A DNA stretch of 64,000 nt from AP-15 sp963797115 (GTDB lineage: Bacteria; Pseudomonadota; Alphaproteobacteria; ATCC43930; CGMCC-115725): the NCBI GenBank assembly GCA_963797115.1, contig CAWCOH010000001.1, forward strand, positions 2,790,001-2,854,000, written 5' to 3'. Shown one piece after another: positions 55,024 to 64,000 of this stretch. Position numbers and translations under genes: made by a program. Within the stretch, counting starts at the first letter, position 1. Each line of letters starts with the position of its first letter. The notes below the pieces were generated by a model. The model searched no databases. It worked only from the letters and a program-made list of their open reading frames with translations, and had not been told where the DNA came from.

Positions 55024-56482
55024 TCAGTCTCCGTGTCCAATGGGGATGAATTCAAAATCTTCCGCCGGAACCTCGACGAAGAACGCCTTGTGCTCGCTCT
55101 GCGGCAGGGGCCAAAGGACTGGCGTGGGCTGCCGACTGGTGTACCAGTTCTTGCAGCCGCCGACCCAGACGGTGCCCGGAAAGGCGGCGCCGAGCCGAGT
55201 AAGGAACGTCTCGGTCGCGGCGAGGGTCGGGGCCACCGCGGCTCGGCGTGCGCGGGCCTCGGCAATCAGCCGCATAATGCAGGCGATCTCCTGATCGAGG
55301 CCCAGCGGCACCGGCACGTTGTTGACCGGTGCGAAAGGCCCGTAAAGCATGAATAGGTTGGGAAATCCCGGCACCGCGATGCCGCCATAGGAATAGATCT
55401 TCTCCTTCCACGCCTCGTCGATGGTCATGCCGTTGAGACCCGTCACCTTCATCGGGCGCATATAGGCATGCGCATCGAAGCCGGTGGCATAGACCAGCAC
55501 GTCGAGTGCCACATGCGCCCCGTCGGCCATGACGACACCATCCGAGACAATCCGTGCGATCTCCCCTTTGACGATGTGCGCGTTCGGGAGCTGCACCGCC
55601 GCGTAATAGTTCTTGTCTGATTTTGGTATGCGGGTGCAGCCGAGATTGTAATCGGGGGTGAGCTTCTTCTTCAGCTCGGGGTCTTTGATGCACTCAAGAT
55701 AGGACTCTGTACTCGCGCTCCATAGCTTCGCGCAGTGGGCCGGGTTCGAGTCGCCACCGGTCGGTTTCGTTGATCAGCTGCCACAACCGCTGCTGTTCGC
55801 GCTGATAGCCACCCGGCAGCCGCAGCTTCAAGCGCTCGCGCCAGGTCGAGTGCGGATTGTCACGGATGTGGACCCATTGCGCGCGGCGGATGAACTGGGT
55901 GACGTCGCAGCCGGCCCAGGCCAGCGCCTCGGTGATCTGCACCCCGCTGGCGCCGCTGCCGATGACCCCCCAGCGCTTGCCTTCATAGGGTACGCCGTGA
56001 TCCCAGCGCGCCGAGTGAAAAGATGGGCCGGCGAAGCTCTCGCGTCCCGCAATATCAGGAAACAGGGGCTTGTGGAGAAAGCCGGTGGCGCAGACAAAAA
56101 CATCGGCAATATCGGAGTTGCCTTTCGCCGTCTCGAGGTGCCAACGACCCTCGGTAAACCGCGCCGCGACAATCTCCTCGTTGAAGTGGATGTATCTGGT
56201 AAGACCGCGGTCGCGTGCGACCTTTTTGATATAGGCCCAGATCTCGGTCGCCGGCGCGTACTTGCGCGACCAGTCGTAGTTGGGCTGGAACGGGAACTCG
56301 TATTGACGCGACAAGACATCGACGAAGAGGCCGGGAAAGGTGTTGTCCCGCCACGTCCCGCCGACATCAGCGGCCTTTTCGTAGACGGTGAAATCGATCC
56401 GGGCGCGCTTCAGCGTCTCGGCCATGAATAGTCCCGACACGCCCGCCCCGGCGACGACAACCCGAAATGCTCGATGAGCCAT
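55024..56482 (-). pseudogene. Flavin-containing monooxygenase (Baeyer-Villiger type), one frameshift
   Basis: FAD motif VVVAGAGVSGLFMAETLKRA, then VCATGFLHKPLFPDIAGRE (FMO-type signature) and the NADPH Rossmann motif WGVIGSGASGVQITEALA are in the first frame from 56482. One extra base near 55708 after EREY shifts it; the continuation ESYLECIKDPELKKKLTPDY, VLVYATGFDAHAYMRPMKV and FMLYGPFAPVNNVPVP runs to 55024. About 486 codons in all. Baeyer-Villiger enzymes insert oxygen next to ketones; here probably part of the same catabolic region. Confidence 0.9.
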
Positions 56483-56628
56483 TACGCCTCCAACCGGATC
56501 TGCGTCGGACGCAGTTTAGGCCGCTCGACGGAGTCTCGACAACCGACCGGCGCGTCGTCGTTCACCGTCAAGCGTAGCACCATACCGTCTCCGCAAGTCA
56601 GCGCGTGACCGCTAAGCCAGAGCGGCCT

Positions 56629-57624
56629 ATGAGCTTGGTTGGTAAACCCATCGCGAGCAGGAGATTCTTTGTGAACACGGCGCAGATCGCGGCGAGCATC
56701 GAGTACGAAACCGCTCCACCCCCCGCCGGTCTTCCCGACGATATGCACCCCTTGCCGGGCGCTTTGCTACTGTTCCTGTCGATCAAGGCTGTTGACGGGT
56801 TCAAGGTTCAGGCCGCGCTCTGGCAACCGGAGAACAAGTCGCCGGCCGAGACGGCGATGATCGTGGAGGTCCACGGCAGCGGCGGCAATCTCGCCTCGCT
56901 CCCACTACGGGCGCTTGCTCGCGGCTTGTCGGCCAAGGGCTACGCGGCCCTAAGCATCAGCACGCGGCAGCACGACGAGCACGTCAACACCGACAATTTC
57001 TTCGACGTGCGTCGCGACATCGAGGCTGCCGTAGCAACTGTTAGGGCGCTCGGCTACCGGTCCATTGTGCTCCTCGGCCACAGCCTCGGGACCGTCCAGG
57101 TTCAATACTACGCCGCCATTGATTGGGACCCCACGATCAAGGCGGTGATCCTGACCGGTGCGTTCGGGAAGCTGCCGTGGAAGTCGCGGCACGTCCTGAT
57201 CCAGGACGAGGATGATTACAAAGCGCTGGCGGAGGCCTCGCGCGGCGCTCTAAGAGCCGGCAAGGCTGCCGAAATCCTGCCGATCAAGATGCGCTGGCTT
57301 GGTGGCCTCGAAACGCCGGTGACAGCGCAGCATTTCCTGACTTATCGCGACGAGCAGGCGAGCGCGGCCGATGGCACCTTCTGGATCTCCCGCATTCCCC
57401 GTCCGATCCTGATCGTGCGCGACGAGGCCGATGGTCTTGTCCTGCCATTTGAGCCTTACATGCTGCTTAGCGCGGCGCATGCGGAAGGATCTCTCGTCCC
57501 GAGCATCAAGTATGTGCTGGTGCCGAACGGTCGACCGCCAAGCAGGGACGGCCACCTGTTCGCCGACAACACGGAGGCGCTGATCGACGCGGTGTCGGCT
57601 TGGCTCGCGGAGCAGCATTTGTGA
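56629..57624 (+). CDS. Alpha/beta hydrolase
   Basis: 331 residues from MSLVGKPIASRRFFVNTA at 56629; a GTG at 56605 is an alternative. EVHGSGGNLASLPLRALARG contains the oxyanion-hole HG, VLLGHSLGTVQVQYYA the nucleophile elbow G-H-S-L-G, ILIVRDEADGLVLP the Asp region and RDGHLFADN the catalytic His. Hydrolyses an ester, thioester or similar bond. Divergent from the monooxygenase. Intact. Confidence 0.9.
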   Translation: MSLVGKPIASRRFFVNTAQIAASIEYETAPPPAGLPDDMHPLPGALLLFLSIKAVDGFKVQAALWQPENKSPAETAMIVEVHGSGGNLASLPLRALARGLSAKGYAALSISTRQHDEHVNTDNFFDVRRDIEAAVATVRALGYRSIVLLGHSLGTVQVQYYAAIDWDPTIKAVILTGAFGKLPWKSRHVLIQDEDDYKALAEASRGALRAGKAAEILPIKMRWLGGLETPVTAQHFLTYRDEQASAADGTFWISRIPRPILIVRDEADGLVLPFEPYMLLSAAHAEGSLVPSIKYVLVPNGRPPSRDGHLFADNTEALIDAVSAWLAEQHL

Positions 57625-57818
57625 TACCGGAATGGCGCTGACCCGGAGGTGCGTGGGGAAAATTCCCGTTCGGTCAGGTCGAGCTGATGATGACAATTAA
57701 ATTAGGCCCCGTTTCTTCCTTCTCTCCGAGTGCCCAGTTTGCTGCATCATGCGGAGGAGATCTCTGGCGTCGTACGCGGGGCGGCAAGACCCAGACGATC
57801 GGCTGAAAGGAGCGTCAT
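57625..57818. other. Intergenic region upstream of the fds locus
   Basis: Holds the ribosome binding site GAAAGGAG of fdsB; fdsG and any fds regulator gene are not seen. Confidence 0.5.
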
Positions 57819-58490
57819 ATGGAGCTGCAGGGACAAGTTCGCGCCAAGCCTCCGCTGCCGGCCCATAAGGGCGCGTTCGGCCAGCCTGACGGCGCCGACG
57901 CCTACCGCGATCTCGGCTATGGCCGGTCGCGCGGCACGATGCCGATCCAGCTCGCCGGCAACGTCAAACACCGTGGTCTGTTCGAGGCCGGTTTCGGGCT
58001 TACCCTTGGTGAGATCGTTGACGACATCGGCGCCCGCACCGCAACCGGCCGGCCGGCCGGCCGGTGCGAGCGGTCCAGGTCGGCGGCCCACTTGGCGCCT
58101 ATTTTCCGCGCGCACTATTCGACACGCCGCTCGATTATGAGGCCTTCACCGCAAAGAACGGGCTAATAGGCCATTGCGGGGTAGTCGTGTTTGACGACAC
58201 CGTCGACATGGCGCGGCAGGCGCGTTTCGTGATCGAGTTCTGCTCGATCGAATCCTGCGGCAAATGCACCCCCTGTCGCATCGGCTCGGCCCGCGGCGTC
58301 GAGGTCATCGAACGTATCATCAAGGGCGAGCGGCGCAATGAAAATCCCGCGCTCCTGAGCGAGCTTTGCGAGACCATGCGCTTGGGTTAGCTCTGTGCGC
58401 GGCGGCTTTGTGCCGTTTCCGGTGACTAGCGCGCTGACCCATTTCCCCGAAGATTTCGGCGGCGCCCTGGTAGAGGCCGCTGCAGCCTAG
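57819..58490 (+). pseudogene. fdsB: Formate dehydrogenase beta (NADH-binding) subunit, deleted and frameshifted
   Basis: FdsB resembles NuoF and passes electrons from FeS centres to NAD through FMN. Present: VRAKPPLPAHKGAFG, then after a deletion RDLGYGRSRGTMPIQLAGNV and VQVGGPLGAYFPRALFDTP, and the 4Fe-4S motif ESCGKCTPCRIGSARGVEV. The N-terminal thioredoxin-like and FMN regions before VRAKPP are missing. Between ATGRP and VRAVQV eight extra bases of a GGCC/CCGG run (near 58045) shift the frame, and another shift near 58390 precedes ALTHFPEDFGGALVEAAAA. Overall about one third of the gene remains. Confidence 0.88.
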
Positions 58491-60489
58491 GCGGCGTCCC
58501 ATGCCCCTCGTCAGCGAGATCGACTACGGCACACCGGCCGCCAATCGGCAGAGGCGGTATCGCTCACGATTGACGGTTTCAGCGTGACGGTGCCGGAAGG
58601 CACCTCGATCATGCGTGCGGCGATGGAGCTCGGGATCAAGTTACCGAAGCTCTGCGCCTACGATATGGTCGAAGCGTTCGGTTCCTGCCGGATGTGTCTG
58701 GTTGAGATCGAGGGCCGCGCGGGCACGCCCGCATCCTGCACAATGCCGGTTGCCGCCGGCATGGTGGTAACTACTCAGAACCAGCGGCTTGCGCGGCTCC
58801 GGCGCAACGTCATGGAGGCTGTACGTTTCGGATCATCCGCTCGATTGCCTGACCTGCGCCGCCAACGGCAATTCCGAACTGCAGGACATGGCCGGTGCGG
58901 TCGGCTTGCGTGAGGTGCGTTACGGTTATGACGGCGCCAACCACCTGAAGGCCGAGAAGGATACGTCAAACCCCAATTTCACCTTCGACCCGAGCAAATG
59001 CATCGTCTGCTCGCGCCGCGTGCGGGCCTGCGAGGAAGTGCAGGGAACCTTCGCGCTGACGATCGACGGTCGTGGCTTCGCCTAGCATGTGCGGCGGGGA
59101 TGGATCAGCCGTTTCTCGAATCCGAATGCGTCTCGTGCGGTGCGTGCGGTGCGTGCAGGCCTGCCCGACCGCGACCTTGATGGAAAAGTCGGTCATCGAG
59201 ATCGGCCAAGCCGAGCATTCGGTCGTCACGACTTGCGCCTATTGCGGAGTTGGCTGCCGCTCATCTGCCGCTCCGTCCCGGGACGAATGTCGCCATTCTC
59301 AATGCCATGGCGCATGTCGTCGTGACCGAGAACCTCCTGGCCGAGAGTTTCGTGCGCGAGCGCTGCGACAGCGACGCCTTTGCCGACTGGGTCGAATTCA
59401 TCAAGCAGCTGGAAAACAGTCCCGAGACCGTCGCCGGCTTCACTTGTGTTCCAGCCGCCGACATTCGTGCAGCGGCGCGGCTCCTCGCGACGGGCGGCAA
59501 CGCCGCGATCTATTACGGGCTCGGCGTGACCGAGCACAGTCAGGGGACCACTGCGGTCATGGCAATGGCCAACCTGGCGATGGTGACCGGCAATATCGGC
59601 CGGCGCGGCGTCGGGATTAACCCGCTGCGCGGCCAAAACAACGTCTAGGTCTCGTGCGACATGGGCTCGTTTCCGCACGAGCTCGCCGGCTACCGCCATA
59701 GCTCCGACTGTACGGTGCGCTCTCTGTTCGAGCACGATTGGGAGGTGAAACTCGACCACGAGCCCGGCTTGCGCATCCCAAATATGCTCGATGCCGCGCT
59801 CGACGGGTTGTTCGGGGGCATCTACATCCAGGGCGAGGACCTTCTGCAATCCGATCCCGACACGCATCACGTCGCCGCTGGGCTCGCGGCGACGGAATGC
59901 GTCGTGGTGCAGGATTTGTTCCGCAACGAGACAGCCAATTACGCGCATGTTTTTCTGCCCGGCTCGATCCTCGAAAAGGACGGCACCTTTACCAATGCCG
60001 AACGCCGCATCGGCCGGGTGCGCAAGGTCATGCAGTCGCGCGCCGGCATGGCGGATTGGGAAATCACTCTCGCCATCGCAAAGGCGATTGGGCTGGAGAT
60101 GGTCTACGGCCACCCCTCCGAGATCATGGGGGAGATCGCCCGGCTGACCTCGACCTTCACCGGCATCTCCTATGCAAAGCTCGATCGGCTCGGCTCGGTG
60201 CAGTGGCCGTGCAACGAGGCCGCGTCCGAAGGGACCCCGATCATGCACATCGGCGGCTTTGTGCGCGGCAAGGGCTACCTGCCGATCACCGAATATGTTC
60301 CGAGCCGACGAAAAGACCGGAACGCGCTTCCCACTGCTGCTGATGACCGGGTGCATCCTCAGTCAATACAATGTCGGCGCGCAGACCTGCCGTACCGAGA
60401 ACGTCATCTGGCACGAGGAGGACCGGCTCGAAATTCACCCGCACGATGCCGAGCAGCGCAACATCCGGGAGGGCGATTGGGTCAGGCTA

Positions 60490-61630
60490 GTGTCTAATTG
60501 CGTTAATAGACGATATTAAGTAGGATGCCTCGGGTGAGCATACCAGCTGAGGTGTCCGATGGCACGAGTGGCGATTGCGCTGAGCTGCACAGCGGAGCAG
60601 AGAGCTGAGCTGATGGCGCTGGCGCGCAGTCGGACGGAGGAGGCGCGTCTGGTGGAACGGGCCAAGATCGTGTTGGCGTGCCTGGAGGGTAAGCGCAACG
60701 ACGCGGTTGGTCGCGAACTTGGGGTGCGCCCGAATACGGTTGGTCAGTGGCGCAAGCGCTTTGCGGCGGCGGGACTGGCCGGGTTGCGCGATCGGGTGCG
60801 GCCGGGCAAGACCCCGAAATATGGCGCCGATCTGCGCCTGCGGGTTCTGCACCAACTGGAATTGCCGCCCCCCAAGGGATCGGCCAGCTGGGACGGCGCG
60901 TCGGTGGCGGCGGCCCTGGGCGTCTCGGACGATGCGATATGGCGCTTGTTGCGCAAGGAAGGGGTGCAACTGCGCCGCCGGCGCTCGTGGTGCGTCAGCA
61001 CCGACCAACAATTTGCCGCCAAAGCCGCCGATATCATCGGGCTCTATCTGAACCCGCCGCAACATGCGCTGGTCTTGAGCGTCGACGAGAAGCCGACGAT
61101 CCAGGCGCTGGAGCGGGCCCGGGGGTATGTGCTGACCAGCAGCGGCAAGGTTGTTCAAGGCCTCAAGAGCACCTACAAACGGCATGGCACGGTCAACTTG
61201 TTCGCGGCGCTCGAAGTCGCCACCGGCCTCATTCGCGGCAAGACCACCCAGACCAAGAAGCGCGTCGATTTCCAAGCATTTATGACCGAACTCGTCGCCG
61301 AGCACCCGCCCGATCGCGCGATCCATGTCATCCTCGACAACCTCTCCACCCACAAGAAGAACGATGCCTGGTTGGCGGCGCACCCCAACGTCACCTTCCA
61401 CTTCACTCCGACCTCGGCCAGCTGGCTCAACCAAGTGGAGATCTGGTTTGGCATCTTCAGCCGAAAGGCCCTGGCCGGCGCCAGCTTTGCCGGCGTCGAG
61501 CAACTCGCTCAGGCGATCCGCGACTTCACCGAAGCCTACAACCGCAACGCCGCGCCCTTCCTCTGGCGCAAGCGCGAGGTCAAGGGTGCCCAGTTACGGT
61601 ATACTATCGTTAACCTACGCAATTAGACAC
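60490..61630 (+). mobile_element. IS630-family element, complete, 1141 bp
   Basis: Terminal inverted repeats GTGTCTAATTGCG at both ends, flanked by TA at 60488-60489 and 61631-61632, the normal IS630 target duplication. One intact transposase gene. Inserted in fdsA. Not closely similar to the IS630 relic at 17846-20071. Confidence 0.95.
60559..61626 (+). CDS. IS630-family transposase
   Basis: 355 residues. N-terminal HTH (AVGRELGVRPNTVGQWRKRF), then a winged-helix part, and the DDE residues in LVLSVDEKPTIQAL (Asp), HVILDNLSTHKK (Asp) and SASWLNQVEIWFGIF (Glu), typical of the IS630/Tc1-mariner superfamily. The stop TAG overlaps the right terminal repeat. No lesion; likely functional. Confidence 0.95.
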   Translation: MARVAIALSCTAEQRAELMALARSRTEEARLVERAKIVLACLEGKRNDAVGRELGVRPNTVGQWRKRFAAAGLAGLRDRVRPGKTPKYGADLRLRVLHQLELPPPKGSASWDGASVAAALGVSDDAIWRLLRKEGVQLRRRRSWCVSTDQQFAAKAADIIGLYLNPPQHALVLSVDEKPTIQALERARGYVLTSSGKVVQGLKSTYKRHGTVNLFAALEVATGLIRGKTTQTKKRVDFQAFMTELVAEHPPDRAIHVILDNLSTHKKNDAWLAAHPNVTFHFTPTSASWLNQVEIWFGIFSRKALAGASFAGVEQLAQAIRDFTEAYNRNAAPFLWRKREVKGAQLRYTIVNLRN

Positions 61631-61892
61631 TAGCCAGCCGAGCCGGCGAGACCAGCCTGCGCGTGCGGCTCACCGACCGCGTCGCGCCCGGAGTCGTCTA
61701 CACGACCTTCCATCAACCGAACACGCAGGCCAATGTCGTCACAACCGACTATTCGGACTGGGCAACAAATTACCCCGAATACAAGGTGACCGCGGTCCAG
61801 GTGATGTCGTCGAACAGGCCGACCGACTGGCAGCAGAGCTACCGCGACCTGGCCCGCCGAGCGCGCCACATCGAAACAATCGCAGCCGTCGA

Positions 61893-62718
61893 ATGACTTC
61901 CGATCTGGCGCCCGTTCGCCACGTCAATCGGGCCGCTTTGCGGAACGGGAAGCTGAGCTTAGAGGTGAACGCGCCATCCCGGAGGAGACCGCGATTGCGT
62001 CGACCTACAACCGCATCGCCCACGCAATGATGATGGCGATGCCGGCGGACCTCGAGGATTTCGCGGTTGGTTTCACCCTCTGCGAAAGGGTCGTCGACAG
62101 CCCCGATGAAATCGAATCCCTCGAGATTGTACCGAGCGCCGACGGCGTCGAACTGCGAATGTGGATCATCGGGGCGCAAAGCGGGGTTTTCCACGAGCGG
62201 CGCCGCTACCTTGCGGGACCGACGGGATGCGGCTTGTGCGGTGTCGAAAGCCTCGCCGAGGCGATGCGCCCGCCACCTGTCGCGACGAGCAGCATGCGGT
62301 TCTCCGCCGACGCGATCCGAAGGCGATTGCCGCGCTCCCGGCAGCCCAAAACCTCAATCGCCAGACCCGGGCGATCCACGCCGCCGCCTATTGGGAGCCC
62401 GGCAGGGGATTGATAGCGCTGCGCGAGGATGTCGGCCGCCATAATGCCCTCGACAAGCTCTGCGGAGCGCTCGCCAGAGCAACGCTCTCGGCGGCCCGCG
62501 GCATCGTGTGGCTGACCAGCCGTGTTTCGGTCGAGATGGTGCAGAAAGCCGCCGTCCTGGGTGCGCCGCTCATCGTCGCTGTCTCGGCGCCAACCGCACT
62601 GGCCGTGCGCACCGCCGAAGCCGCCAAGATCACGCCGCGATCGCCCCGTAACGACGGGTTCGAGCTGTTCACGCATCCGCAGCGCGTCGACATGGCATTG
62701 TCCCAGCATCTCGCCTGA
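61893..62718 (+). pseudogene. fdhD: Formate dehydrogenase accessory sulfurtransferase, frameshifted
   Basis: FdhD transfers sulfur to the molybdenum cofactor of formate dehydrogenase. The ATG at 61893 overlaps the fdsA stop as ATGA. Pieces: RHVNRAALRNGKLSLEVN, then ADLEDFAVGFTLCERVVDSP, the active-site loop GPTGCGLCGVESLAEAMRPP with the CxxC cysteines, and IALREDVGRHNALDKLCGAL followed by LTSRVSVEMVQKAAVLGAPL. Indels near 61975 (followed by an in-frame stop) and near 62300. About 270 codons. Confidence 0.9.
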
Positions 62719-62731
62719 CAAGCTCGTTTAT

Positions 62732-62926
62732 ATGGCCAACCAGATCGGCAAATTCTTCGCCCATCAGGACGAAGAAAAAGCCATTGCCGTTATCGCCGAT
62801 CACCTGGAAAAATTTTGGGATCCGCGCATGCGAAAGGCCATCCTCGGCTATGTCGAGGAGGGCGGCATTGGGTTGGATCTGGCGGTTCTCAAAGCCATCG
62901 AGATGCTCAAGCCAAGAGTACGCTAG
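62732..62926 (+). CDS. fdsD: Formate dehydrogenase delta subunit
   Basis: 64 residues, MANQIGKFFAHQDEEKAIAV to AIEMLKPRVR. HLEKFWDPRMRKAILGYVEE is the conserved core of FdsD, a small protein needed for maturation/assembly of soluble formate dehydrogenases. It is the only intact gene of the fds locus and, without FdsA/FdsB here, would have no local partner. Start is 13 bases after the fdhD stop. Confidence 0.88.
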   Translation: MANQIGKFFAHQDEEKAIAVIADHLEKFWDPRMRKAILGYVEEGGIGLDLAVLKAIEMLKPRVR

Positions 62927-63074
62927 ACGCTTCGATGCCCATGCCGGCCCTGCGCGTCTCGGGCGGCCGTTCCCCCTTGCACAAGGCAGGCGTGTATTAT
63001 ATCAAGAAACGTAATTATGAAATCTTTTATTCTGGGAATCACATAACCGAAAGCCGGTCATCGACTGATGGCGG
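62927..63074. other. Convergent intergenic region
   Basis: Short AT-richer spacer between fdsD and the superoxide dismutase gene; no clear terminator stem seen. Confidence 0.5.
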
Positions 63075-63779
63075 TCAGGCGGCGAGCTGGCGGGCGGCGA
63101 AGTCCCAATTCACCAACTTGTCGAGCCAGGCGTTGACGTAATCCGGACGGCGGTTCTGGTAATCTAGATAATAGGCGTGCTCCCAGACGTCACAGGTCAA
63201 CAGACACCTGATCCCGCGCGCCATCGGCGTGTCGGCGTTAGAGGTCTTCACGACCCTCAGTTTCTTGTCCGGGTCCTGCACGAGCCAGGCCCAGCCGCTG
63301 CCGAACTGGCTGTCTGCGGCGGTGGCGAATTCCTGGCGGAATTTCGGGTAATCGCCGAACGAGTTCTTGATGTGTTCGGCGATCGCGCCGGTCGGCGGCC
63401 CGCCGCCCTTCGGCCGCATGCTCTGCCAGTAGAAGGTATGGTTCCAATCCTGTGCGGCATTATTGAAGACGCTGACGCGGCCGGGATCGGCGGCAGTGGC
63501 CTTGACGATGTCATCGAGGGACTTCCCCGCCAGCTCGGTGCCCGCGACGGCCTTGTTCAGATTGTCGACATAGGCACGATGGTGCTTGCCGTAGTGAAAG
63601 CCGATCGTCCGGCTCGAAATCACCGGGGCGAGCGCATCCTCGGGATAAGGCAGGGGCGGCAGCGAAAAGGGGCCGCTCGCTTGCGAGAACGCGTGCCGGG
63701 TGCCACAAATCGAGCCCAGCGATCCGACGGCGAGCGCCGCGCCGAGCAGCCGGCGGCGCGTTATCGAAACCCGGGCCAT
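63075..63779 (-). CDS. Exported Fe/Mn superoxide dismutase
   Basis: 234 residues from MARVSITRRRLLGAALAVG at 63779 (GGGAG upstream). The twin-arginine signal SITRRRLLGAA predicts Tat export, unusual for this cytoplasmic enzyme family. Metal ligands: His in FHYGKHHRAYVDNLN, His in AQDWNHTFYW, and Asp and His in CDVWEHAYYLDYQNRRPDYV. It converts superoxide to hydrogen peroxide, presumably in the periplasm. Fe or Mn preference cannot be told. Intact. Confidence 0.92.
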   Translation of the reverse strand: MARVSITRRRLLGAALAVGSLGSICGTRHAFSQASGPFSLPPLPYPEDALAPVISSRTIGFHYGKHHRAYVDNLNKAVAGTELAGKSLDDIVKATAADPGRVSVFNNAAQDWNHTFYWQSMRPKGGGPPTGAIAEHIKNSFGDYPKFRQEFATAADSQFGSGWAWLVQDPDKKLRVVKTSNADTPMARGIRCLLTCDVWEHAYYLDYQNRRPDYVNAWLDKLVNWDFAARQLAA

Positions 63780-63885
63780 GTCCCTGCTCCCTTCCCTAAG
63801 GCCGCCTCGGACCATAATGTTAAATCTTTGATACAGCATCATTTATCGGATCGTGTTCGATGATATTCACGATTGCTTCCCAGAG

Positions 63886-64000
63886 TTACGGGAGATGGCA
63901 GGGAATTGCGGGGCTTCTCGTCGCCGCAAAAGCCTCCCTGAAGGTGGCACGCAACGCCGTGTCGACCTCGGCCATTGTCGCGTCGACCCCGAGGGCGGCC
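63886..64000 (-). CDS. C-terminal end of an unidentified gene (partial)
   Basis: A frame without stops enters from the right edge and ends with TAA at 63886: AALGVDATMAEVDTALRATF, then REAFAATRSPAIPCHLP. Amphipathic helical C-terminus; too short to identify. Confidence 0.35.
   Translation of the reverse strand, partial: AALGVDATMAEVDTALRATFREAFAATRSPAIPCHLP

Larger units (their letters stand above)
58501..61896 (+). pseudogene. fdsA: Formate dehydrogenase alpha subunit, decayed and interrupted by IS630
   Basis: FdsA is the molybdenum/FeS catalytic subunit. Recognisable: MPLVSEIDYGTPAA at 58501, the 2Fe-2S domain (CAYDMVEAFGSCRMCLVEIE), HPLDCLTCAANGNSELQDMA, CIVCSRRVRACEEVQGTFAL, the ferredoxin cysteines near 59140 and TTCAYCGVGC of the Mo domain. 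About 200 codons are then missing, including the active-site Cys/Sec region, before LRPGTNVAILNAMAHVVVTE. Lesions: indels near 58546, 58815, 59150 and 60300, TAG codons at 59083 and 59646, and the IS630 element at 60490-61630. Precise removal of the IS restores VRLASRAGETSLRVRL and the C-terminus to 61896. Confidence 0.92.

Noticed and set aside
59226..60356. Minus-strand open frame of 376 codons
   Set aside because: Antisense to fdsA homology; no recognisable domain.
60487..61503. Minus-strand open frame of 338 codons
   Set aside because: Antisense to the intact IS630 transposase, whose DDE motifs are clear.

Overview
The window is GC-rich DNA from what looks like an alphaproteobacterium, probably Hyphomicrobiales (Rhizobiales) or a close relative. 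This rests on gene content, not on any marker gene: a soluble NAD-dependent formate dehydrogenase (fds) locus, serine-recombinase islands with DUF3489/DUF2924 partners, pRiA4b ORF-3 and IS66 remnants, LigC/Prim-Pol repair genes, and AtuA/DUF4387, MmgE/PrpD and polysaccharide-deacetylase-type catabolic genes. No tRNA, rRNA or replication gene was found. The striking property is decay: about half of the recognisable genes are broken by indels, nonsense codons, deletions or insertion sequences (IS), beside fully intact operons.

Layout. 0-5.9 kb: a GH125-like mannosidase gene (5' end outside the window), a decayed IS21 element and the C-terminal half of an arylsulfatase. 5.9-10.5 kb: an IS3 element cut by a small hairpin insertion, a dead Prim-Pol gene holding a 22-bp tandem array, a dead LigC-type ligase and a frameshifted bicupin gene. 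10.7-15.2 kb: an IS5 element, an IS66 tnpA relic and an intact operon DUF4331-DUF4198-HupE/UreJ_2. 15.6-20.5 kb: IS66/pRiA4b relics and a serine recombinase gene split by an IS630 relic that is itself split by an intact IS1380-type element. 20.5-22.6 kb: a lower-GC stretch with repeats, a phage-type HTH relic and a rearranged enolase fragment. 22.6-28.1 kb: an RND efflux operon (permease frameshifted) with a divergent TetR regulator and repeated operator-like sites. 28.4-32.5 kb: a small intact hypothetical gene and two winged-helix regulators, one truncated, one a STAND-type ATPase with three indels. 32.6-37.3 kb: an IS91-type element with an apparently complete IS21 element nested in its transposase. 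38.1-40.7 kb: a DUF3489/DUF2924 fusion and a second serine recombinase, decayed. 41-57.6 kb: a catabolic neighbourhood in which amidohydrolases, amidase, SDR, two deacetylase-like genes, an ICMT-type methyltransferase and an alpha/beta hydrolase are intact, while MmgE/PrpD, a DAO-type oxidoreductase, AtuA, DUF4387, GST and a flavin monooxygenase are broken. 57.8-62.9 kb: fdsB-fdsA-fdhD-fdsD, decayed except fdsD, with an intact IS630 element in fdsA. 63-64 kb: an exported Fe/Mn superoxide dismutase and the edge of another gene.

How it works together. The cell probably keeps metal- or envelope-related functions (DUF4331 operon), the exported SOD and the amidohydrolase/deacetylase catabolic genes. 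Formate oxidation, LigC/Prim-Pol repair and this RND pump look lost unless copies exist elsewhere. The most unusual signals are (i) three insertions of net 23 bp, each a GC-rich hairpin of one sequence family, inside transposase or integrase genes, (ii) a structured segment downstream of istB shared by both IS21 elements with apparently compensatory changes, (iii) the 22-bp array in the Prim-Pol gene, and (iv) the nested insertions with readable target duplications.
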